Origin: Eubacteriaceae bacterium CHKCI004
GTDB lineage: Bacteria; Bacillota; Clostridia; Lachnospirales; Lachnospiraceae
DNA length: 64,000 nt
Assembly: GCA_900016875.1 (NCBI GenBank)
Contig: FCNR01000054.1
Location: 1-64,000, forward strand
Direction: 5' to 3'
Shown piece by piece: positions 58,662 to 64,000 of this stretch. The stretch's first letter is position 1, and each line of letters begins with the position of its first letter. A model generated the notes under the pieces. That model saw only the letters and a list, made by a program, of their open reading frames with translations. It searched no databases and was not told where the DNA came from. The position numbers were made by a program, and so were the translations under genes.

Positions 58662-59873
58662 ATGGCAAAGAAGAAAAAAAACATACCTCAATATGGAACC
58701 GTCACACGAAAGGGTGTCCTGTATTACAGAACCCGGATTCTGGACGCAGACGGCAAGCAGGTGAGCTTGTATGGGACTACCTGCGAGGAACTGTACGATA
58801 AAGAGCAGGAGGCGAGACGCCAGGTAGCGGAGATCATCTTCCACCGGGAGCATCCTACTGTGGCCGAGTATTGTGAGAAGTGGCTGTTGATGCAATCCGC
58901 AAAAGTGTCGCCGGCTACACTGAAGGGCTACGCCTCCAATATGAAGAACTACATTATCAAGCCTTTGGGAGATATGTATATGGAGGAAGTAACAGCGGAT
59001 GATATTCGTCTGGCGCTGATCCCATTGTCCAATAAGTCCGAGAGCCTGCACAATACGGTGAATATGCTCCTCAAGTGCATTTTTTACTCGGCAGAGCGGA
59101 GCCAGTTGCTGGAATACAATCCGTGTGAGGGGATTTCGGCAAAAGGAGGGAAACCGACCCAAAAGAAAGATTCGCTGACAGACCAGCAGGTGGAAGTGCT
59201 GCTGGAAACCGTCAAAGGACTTCCGCCGTATCTGTTTACCATGATCGGCTTATATGCCGGTCTGCGCCGAGAAGAAGCTCTCGCCTTGCAATGGGATTGT
59301 GTGTTCCTCGATGCACCCACTCCATATATCTCTGTGCGGCGCGCATGGCGATCAGAGCATAACAGACCGGTTATCTCTACAACGCTTAAGACGAAAGCAG
59401 CAAGAAGGGATATTCCCATTCCCAAATGCCTTGTGAATTGTCTGCGGGAAGCCAAGGCTGCCTCCAAATCGGAATATGTGATTGCCGATAGTGAGGGACA
59501 GCCCTTGTCATATTCGCAGTTCAAACGTGTCTGGCAGTACATCGTTGTTCGGTCTACCAAGGAGCGTACCTATTATAAGTATGTGAACGGACAGAGCATC
59601 AAGTACACTGTTCAGCCGAGTCTGGGAGGACATCAGAAAAACAATCCCAACATTGTGTATAGCCTGGACTTCGATGTGACACCGCACCTGCTGCGGCATA
59701 CCTACATCACCAATCTTCTGTATGCAGGTGTTGACCCCAAGACGGTCCAGTACCTTGCCGGACATGAGAACAGCAAGACAACTATGGACATCTATGCAAG
59801 AGTAAAGTATAATAAACCAGAACAGCTATTCGATGTAGTAAATTCTGCATTTCATCAAGCTGTCCCCTCGTAA
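58662..59873 (+). CDS. int: Tyrosine integrase 2, element B
   Basis: A 403-residue tyrosine recombinase, relative of 43,442-44,653. Catalytic set intact (GLYAGLRREEALAL, HLLRHTYITN with Leu for Gln, LAGHENS, TMDIYARVKYN). The ATG at 58,662 follows AGAAAGGAAAT; the earlier in-frame start at 58,602 lacks a site. It ends 96 bp before the right attachment site. Confidence 0.93.
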   Translation: MAKKKKNIPQYGTVTRKGVLYYRTRILDADGKQVSLYGTTCEELYDKEQEARRQVAEIIFHREHPTVAEYCEKWLLMQSAKVSPATLKGYASNMKNYIIKPLGDMYMEEVTADDIRLALIPLSNKSESLHNTVNMLLKCIFYSAERSQLLEYNPCEGISAKGGKPTQKKDSLTDQQVEVLLETVKGLPPYLFTMIGLYAGLRREEALALQWDCVFLDAPTPYISVRRAWRSEHNRPVISTTLKTKAARRDIPIPKCLVNCLREAKAASKSEYVIADSEGQPLSYSQFKRVWQYIVVRSTKERTYYKYVNGQSIKYTVQPSLGGHQKNNPNIVYSLDFDVTPHLLRHTYITNLLYAGVDPKTVQYLAGHENSKTTMDIYARVKYNKPEQLFDVVNSAFHQAVPS

Positions 59874-59889
59874 AAGTGGCCTGTTTTTT

Positions 59890-59908
59890 GGTTAAGGAAT
59901 AGGACAAC
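59890..59908 (+). repeat. Candidate integrase arm site, right end of element B
   Basis: GGTTAAGGAATAGGACAAC, matching the left-end repeats of element B and, more loosely, 44,672-44,690. Confidence 0.55.
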
Positions 59909-59968
59909 CGAGGGGCCGAGGCTCAAAAAAGCCCGGAATATCAAGGAAAATCATCGCTCAGACGATTG

Positions 59969-60019
59969 AAGTACGGTCTCAAGAAAGCTCGTAGAGCACC
60001 ACAGTTCTCCAAACGTTAA
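59969..60019 (+). other. rpsI: Right attachment site: chromosomal rpsI 3' end
   Basis: Reads KYGLKKARRAPQFSKR then TAA, the C-terminus of ribosomal protein S9. The bases right of AGTACGGTCTCAAG should be the host's original rpsI end, since the rpsI terminator follows. The body of rpsI is expected left of element A, outside the window. Confidence 0.88.
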
Positions 60020-60106
60020 TTGCGATTTATTTCGATATCCGTCGGATATCTTTTCGACATCGAAGCAAACAGCAAAGAATCTGTGTACAAGTACAGAAGA
60101 TTTCAC

Positions 60107-60137
60107 ATCCCGGAAGTTTCGGCTTCCGGGATTTTTT
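60107..60137 (+). terminator. rpsI operon terminator
   Basis: ATCCCGGAAG/CTTCCGGGAT stem with loop TTTCGG and a T run, 87 bp after the S9 stop. Confidence 0.9.
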
Positions 60138-60210
60138 CAAATCTAAAATCATTTCTTATATTTACCACCAGAAAAATACGCTTGAAGGCAGAGAAAGATG
60201 ATGTTTCTGC

Positions 60211-60237
60211 GCCTCCCCCTTCCGGGGGCTTTTTTTC
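60211..60237 (+). terminator. Second terminator-like hairpin
   Basis: CCCCC/GGGGG stem (60,215-60,219 and 60,224-60,228) followed by seven Ts. Confidence 0.6.
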
Positions 60238-60357
60238 TGTCACACTTTCTAAAATTTTTTCGATTTTTTTACGTTTTTTTTACCCATTCTACATATTGAC
60301 ACCTAAAATGATTCTATGGTATCGTTGAAGAGATTTTGCGGAAAAGGGGGAAAGGCA

Positions 60358-60831
60358 ATGGGATATGAATATGTGGTGTCATCGCCGGTCAGGGCGGCTG
60401 CCAGGACGGTTGCAGCGGCAGTTTTTGTGCTGCTGCTGGGAATTGCTATACCTGTTGTCTTTCCTCTGGTAGAAAGTGAAAGTTTCAGCTTCTGCGGCAT
60501 AGAAATAGCCGCCGCTATACCTGAAGCGCAGAGGCAGAGTACGGTGGTGTATACAGGAAAAGGAGTGGATGTACCTCGTATTCAGAGGATAGATAATTTG
60601 CCATTGGAAAGTGATATCTATGGGGAGTACGATATAAGCGTTATACACTCTTCTTCTACAGGTCAGATGAAGAATATGCAGGGGACATGGATGATGGTCT
60701 GGATGATGGCGGCGCTAATGTCTCTGCATCTATACAAAATATTTTTTCAAAGAGCACGTCTGTATGTTTCCGGATTATCAGGTTTCTCTTGTGAGCTTTT
60801 GATTCTTCAGGAAAAAGACGGAAAGAAATGA
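60358..60831 (+). CDS. Hypothetical membrane protein
   Basis: A 157-residue protein with a hydrophobic N-terminal helix (about 15-38, TVAAAVFVLLLGIAIPVVFP), an extracytoplasmic middle, and a second helix (about 117-135, MMVWMMAALMSLHLYKIFF). AAAAGGGGGAAAGG precedes the ATG at 60,358; the frame is open earlier without a site. No family is recognised. It is the first chromosomal gene after the attachment site. Confidence 0.65.
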   Translation: MGYEYVVSSPVRAAARTVAAAVFVLLLGIAIPVVFPLVESESFSFCGIEIAAAIPEAQRQSTVVYTGKGVDVPRIQRIDNLPLESDIYGEYDISVIHSSSTGQMKNMQGTWMMVWMMAALMSLHLYKIFFQRARLYVSGLSGFSCELLILQEKDGKK

Positions 60832-60923
60832 CGACGCCCTGCGGCCGTAGATTTATGAGACAGATCATTTAATAATTCAGATAAAAAATATAAAATACAT
60901 TTCAATGATTGAAAGGAGCTTTT

Positions 60924-61979
60924 ATGGACACATCGTTTCTGTATTTTTGGGAAGGAATCTTTCAAAATCCGATGTTGTTAATTTCGGCTTTATTTACACT
61001 GGGAGTTATTTTTGTCAACGGATGGACAGATGCGCCGAACGCCATTGCCACTTGTGTGACGACCAGGTGTCTGAGACCGCGGCAGGCCATAATGATGAGC
61101 GCTGTATTTAATTTCCTCGGTGTTTTTGTTATGACGCAGATTAACAGTTCCGTTGCATCCACCATCAGTAATATGGTGGATTTTGGAAGTGATACGCACA
61201 ATGCGCTGATTGCCCTTTGTGCAGCGCTGTTTTCTATAGTGGTTTACAGCGTGGCTGCTTCTTTTTTCGGGATTCCGACCAGTGAGAGCCACAGTCTGAT
61301 CGCCGGGCTGACCGGAGCGGCCATCGCCATTCAGGGCGGCGTTGGCGGTGTCAATGGCGCCGAGTGGGTGAAGGTGCTTTACGGTCTTGTGCTGAGCCTT
61401 GTGCTTGGATTTCTGACAGGCTGGGTAGTGTGCAAGCTGATTACAATTTTATTCCAGAATATGGAGAGAAGAAAAGCTGATGTTTTCTTCCGTTATGCGC
61501 AGATTGTCGGAGCAGCGGCCATGAGTTTTATGCATGGGGCACAGGATGGACAGAAGTTTATCGGTGTTCTTTTTCTGGGGATTGCTTTCGCAGGCGGACA
61601 GAGTTCTGTGGCCGGTATGGTGATTCCGGTCTGGCTGATGCTGATGTGCAGTATCGTCATGGGTCTTGGAACCAGTGTGGGCGGTGAAAAGATTATCAAA
61701 TCTGTAGGTATGGATATGGTAAAGCTGGAGAGATATCAGGGATTTTCCGCCGATGTGGCGGGCGCGCTCTGCCTGCTGTATTCCAGCTTATTTGGTATTC
61801 CGGTATCAACTACGCACACAAAAACAAGCGCTATTATGGGAGTGGGGGCAGTCAAGAGACTTTCTGCCATTAATTTTGGCGTGGTAAAAGATATGATGCT
61901 CACCTGGATTTTTACATTCCCGGGATGCGGGCTGATCAGTTTCGTGATAGCAAAGTTATTTATGTTCATTTTTGGATAA
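60924..61979 (+). CDS. pit: Inorganic phosphate transporter, PiT family
   Basis: A 351-residue membrane protein with about ten helices. The two PHO-4 signature halves are GWTDAPNAIATCVTTR near residue 30 and STTHTKTSAIMGVGAVK near residue 299, plus TSESHSLIAGLTGAA and GAQDGQKFIG. It imports phosphate with cations. The start at 60,924 follows GAAAGGAG. The DUF47 gene follows 114 bp later, a common pairing. Confidence 0.93.
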   Translation: MDTSFLYFWEGIFQNPMLLISALFTLGVIFVNGWTDAPNAIATCVTTRCLRPRQAIMMSAVFNFLGVFVMTQINSSVASTISNMVDFGSDTHNALIALCAALFSIVVYSVAASFFGIPTSESHSLIAGLTGAAIAIQGGVGGVNGAEWVKVLYGLVLSLVLGFLTGWVVCKLITILFQNMERRKADVFFRYAQIVGAAAMSFMHGAQDGQKFIGVLFLGIAFAGGQSSVAGMVIPVWLMLMCSIVMGLGTSVGGEKIIKSVGMDMVKLERYQGFSADVAGALCLLYSSLFGIPVSTTHTKTSAIMGVGAVKRLSAINFGVVKDMMLTWIFTFPGCGLISFVIAKLFMFIFG

Positions 61980-62093
61980 TGAAAGAAATTTTGATAGATT
62001 GGTATAGAGAGAATAAATATGCTATAGTTCTGCCGGATATATGGCAGATTCACATGGATACCATGTATTTAGGATAAAATGGAGGAAAACGAG

Positions 62094-62717
62094 ATGTCAA
62101 AGAAACAGGATGCTTTTTATTATAATAATTTTATCAGCTGCGCGGAATATTCCTGCAAAGCAGTACATTTGCTGAAAGATATTCTGACTGATTTTAATCC
62201 GGAAGAAATATCGGTCAAGATGGACGAGATGCATGATATTGAGCATCAGGCAGACGATACTAAACATGAAATGACAGATAAACTGGCGAAGGCGTTTATC
62301 ACTCCGATAGAGCGGGAGGATATCATTGAGCTCAGTCATCACATTGATGACGTGACTGACAAGGTAGAAGAGGTTCTGATTCGGGTGTACATTAACAATG
62401 TACAGGAAATCCCAAAAGAAGTTATGCAGCTTCTTGATATCGTCAGCAAATGTTGTGAGGAAGTGTGGAATCTGTTAAAAGAGTTTGCTGACTTCAAACA
62501 CTCCAAAAATTTACGTGATAAGATTATTGCCATCAATACTTTGGAGGAAGAGGCGGACGCCCTTTACATTGCCAATATGAGAAAGCTTCACACGGAAGAT
62601 CATGATATGCTTCATATTATCGCGTGGTCTGAAGTATATACTTATCTGGAGAAATGTGCCGATGCCTGTGAGCATGTGGCGGATACAGTGGGCAGTGTGG
62701 TTATGAAAAATTCATAA
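62094..62717 (+). CDS. DUF47 family (PhoU-like) phosphate regulator
   Basis: A 207-residue, all-helical acidic protein (YYNNFISCAEYSCKAVHLLK; DEMHDIEHQADDTKHEMTDK; FITPIEREDIIELSHHIDDV) of the DUF47/PhoU-like family, which regulates adjacent PiT transporters, with metal-binding E/D-xxx-D repeats. ATGGAGG precedes the ATG at 62,094. Confidence 0.92.
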   Translation: MSKKQDAFYYNNFISCAEYSCKAVHLLKDILTDFNPEEISVKMDEMHDIEHQADDTKHEMTDKLAKAFITPIEREDIIELSHHIDDVTDKVEEVLIRVYINNVQEIPKEVMQLLDIVSKCCEEVWNLLKEFADFKHSKNLRDKIIAINTLEEEADALYIANMRKLHTEDHDMLHIIAWSEVYTYLEKCADACEHVADTVGSVVMKNS

Positions 62718-62806
62718 TTGACAGTGGACTTTTATTCAACGGCAGTTTTCGCGGGAGACATCAGTTCTTCCGAGAAAACTGTTTCGTTGCAATATGAAAA
62801 TAATTT

Positions 62807-62837
62807 TTGACAAGAATAGAGGCAGGATGCATAGTAT
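62807..62837 (+). promoter_or_regulatory. Probable promoter of the PRD/PTS leader
   Basis: TTGACA (62,807-62,812) and TAGTAT (62,832-62,837) with a 19-bp spacer, just before the antiterminator target. Confidence 0.5.
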
Positions 62838-62854
62838 ATTCAGTTGAAAACAGT

Positions 62855-62882
62855 GGCTTGTTACCGATATTCGGGCAATACC
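62855..62882 (+). promoter_or_regulatory. Ribonucleic antiterminator (RAT) site
   Basis: The 28-nt sequence begins GGCTTGTTACCGATATTCGG and ends GCAATACC, matching the BglG/LicT-type RAT consensus. It overlaps the left arm of the following terminator, so bound antiterminator protein would block hairpin formation. Confidence 0.85.
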
Positions 62883-62939
62883 AATAATAATTTACAGAAG
62901 GACGAGTGTCTGTATCTTATTATTTGTATTGCCTTTTTT
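62874..62939 (+). terminator. Leader terminator controlled by the RAT site
   Basis: 17-bp arms (62,874-62,890 and 62,917-62,933, one mismatch) followed by TTTTTT. Stops transcription ahead of the PRD gene unless the RAT is bound. Confidence 0.85.
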
Positions 62940-62966
62940 ATTTGCCGCAAAATAAGGGGAGAAGGA

Positions 62967-63490
62967 ATGAAAAATATGAGGATTAAAAAGGTATTGAATA
63001 ATAATGTGGTGATTGCAGAAGATGTGATTACATATGCCAGCAAAGAAAAGGGACTGGAGCTCAAAGAACTGATTCACATCACTCTGACAGACCACATTGA
63101 CGGTGTGCTGACCCGTTTGAAAAAAGGAATTTCGCTGAGTAATCAGCTGACCATGGAAATCAGCCGTGTGTATGATACGGAGTTCCAGATTGGACTGTAC
63201 GCAGTGAATCTGCTGAGGGAGAAGACAGGATGTGAGGTGCTGCGGGATGAGGCTGCGTTTGTGGCAATGCATTTTCTCAATAACCGGATGGATCTGATCT
63301 GGCCAGCACAGAACAGGAAGTACGGACTGTACTCAAATTCGTGTATGACACGGTGGTGAGTGCGTATCCGGAACCTGCCCGGTGTACGGAGAAGGTAGTA
63401 AAAGTGTTTGCACTTAAATATAAAAAAGAACTTTCCACAGAGGAAAAAGCGTATTTAACTCTTTACATAGAGAAACTCAACAGAGAGTGA
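62967..63490 (+). pseudogene. BglG/LicT-type PRD antiterminator, deleted and frameshifted
   Basis: MKNMRIKKVLNNNVVIAED is the start of the RNA-binding CAT domain, but it runs straight into PRD1 sequence (LELKELIHITLTDHIDGVLT), so most of CAT is missing. After HFLNNRMD the frame is lost; the other frame continues the end of PRD2 (VLKFVYDTVVSAYPEPARCT to IEKLNRE, stop 63,488-63,490). PRD1 conserved His (TDHI) is present. With no CAT domain the product cannot bind the RAT in front of it. Confidence 0.82.
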
Positions 63491-63783
63491 GATATGGCAA
63501 TTCAGCCGGATGAAAAAACGCCTGAAAATGCGAAAGGGTTCTTTACCTGGATCAGGAAAGAGAGCGCAGGAATTTAGGCTACGTCAAGAAGAACAAAAGA
63601 AGATAGCAGAAAGAAATTTGGGGACGCCCATTTGATATAGAAAAAAGTTGACAACCGATGTTCTGGGTGAGCGGACGGCGCCTTTGCACGGTTTCCATAA
63701 AAAATTATAATTGCCGGTTCGTATCCGGGAGATGGCTCAGCCACAGCCCGGCGGCGGACGAAGCATGAGAAAGGAAAAGAAAA
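63491..63783. other. Intergenic stretch before the PTS gene
   Basis: Only a 27-codon frame (63,494-63,577) with no recognisable product was seen. A TTGACA at 63,648-63,653 could be a -35 of a separate promoter for the PTS gene. No second RAT site was found. Confidence 0.4.
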
Positions 63784-64000
63784 ATGGATTATTCAATTAC
63801 AGCAAAAGAGCTTCTGGAGAAGCTCGGCGGAGAAAAAAATATTCAGTCGCTAACCCATTGCATGACGAGACTGCGTTTTGTATTAAAAGACGACAGTAAA
63901 ATTGATGACGACGTTGTGGGAAAGATTCCGGGAGTAATCGGCGTCAACCGACAAGGAGGCCAGTATCAGGTTATTATCGGAAATAATGTGGTCAAATGTT
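63784..64000 (+). CDS. PTS beta-glucoside-type EIIBC(A) component, 5' part
   Basis: The first 72 codons (MDYSITAKELLEKLGGEKNI) form a PTS EIIB domain of the glucose/beta-glucoside group, with the phosphorylated Cys in SLTHCMTRLRFVLKD (Cys26). The gene runs out of the window. AGAAAGGAAAAG precedes the start. Its position after a RAT/terminator leader and a PRD antiterminator is that of beta-glucoside or sucrose PTS operons. Substrate cannot be settled from this part. Confidence 0.88.
   Translation, partial: MDYSITAKELLEKLGGEKNIQSLTHCMTRLRFVLKDDSKIDDDVVGKIPGVIGVNRQGGQYQVIIGNNVVKC

Larger units (their letters stand above)
44767..59983 (+). mobile_element. Element B: 15.2-kb deletion derivative of a related ICE, with bacitracin-resistance locus
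   Basis: Bounded by the two rpsI-type attachment copies. It keeps the element's left-end parA start, the last part of the helicase gene, DUF3848, mobC, relaxase and the complete sigma-like/xis/int/int module, but lacks all secretion, coupling, topoisomerase and most helicase genes. It carries a bcrR-bcrABD-type operon. It looks like a mobilisable element that would need a helper such as element A. Confidence 0.85.
59874..60357. other. Right end of element B and rpsI downstream region, no gene
   Basis: Holds an arm-type repeat, the right attachment site, and two intrinsic terminators of the rpsI operon. A 102-codon frame at 60,020-60,328 crosses both terminators and is rejected. Confidence 0.7.

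Noticed and set aside
60020..60328. 102-codon plus-strand frame after the S9 stop
   Set aside because: It crosses two intrinsic terminators and has no ribosome-binding site.
63494..63577. 27-codon frame MAIQPDEKTPENAKG before the PTS gene
   Set aside because: Too short, no ribosome-binding site and no recognisable family; it may be a remnant of a lost gene.

Overview
The window comes from a low-to-mid GC Firmicute, most likely a gut Clostridia/Lachnospiraceae strain. The evidence is strong AGGAGG ribosome-binding sites, frequent TTG/GTG starts, a chromosomal flank with a PiT/DUF47 phosphate pair and a BglG-type antitermination leader, and Tn1549/CTn-type conjugation genes of the kind carried by Clostridia. 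Almost the whole window is integrated mobile DNA. No rRNA, tRNA or CRISPR array was seen.

Layout. (1) Element A, 1 to about 44,766, is the right part of a Tn1549-like integrative conjugative element (ICE) whose left end lies outside the window. It holds the type IV secretion block (a broken Maff2 gene, VirB6/TrbL, PrgI, VirB4, a CHAP hydrolase, DUF4315, DUF4366), then DNA-processing genes (topoisomerase III, a CHC2/ArdC fusion, TTRAP, a 3,056-residue methylase/SNF2 helicase with a nested tnpV gene, DUF3848, MobC). Next come a defence islet (HTH, SLOG protein, AbiEi/AbiEii with a zinc-ribbon partner) and the relaxase (27.1-28.6 kb). Lower-GC cargo follows (28.7-40.3 kb): an AI-2E-type exporter, cardiolipin synthase and hydrolase operon on the minus strand, a TetR-controlled ABC exporter, and radical SAM and DegV genes. 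The recombination module closes it (40.8-44.7 kb): sigma-like gene, conserved non-coding block, xis, and two tandem tyrosine integrases. (2) Element B, about 44,767-59,983, is a 15.2-kb deletion relative. Its parA is fused to the last part of the helicase gene, so the whole secretion region is gone. MobC, relaxase and a complete second xis/int/int module remain, and it carries a bcrR-bcrABD-type bacitracin-resistance locus. (3) Chromosome, from about 59,984: the 3' end of rpsI and its terminators, a small membrane protein, PiT transporter, DUF47 protein, a RAT/terminator leader before a decayed PRD antiterminator, and the start of a PTS EII gene.

How it fits together. Both element junctions (44,752-44,802 and 59,969-60,019) encode the last residues of ribosomal protein S9 (YGLK-ARRAPQFSKR), so both elements use the 3' end of rpsI as attachment site and sit as a tandem array. 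Element B lacks its own transfer channel but keeps mobilisation and recombination genes, so it could be moved by element A's machinery. Comparing the two copies exposes conserved non-coding features: a three-hairpin block after each relaxase whose stems differ by compensatory changes, and a roughly 400-nt block before each xis with a 98-nt core more conserved than the integrase genes beside it.
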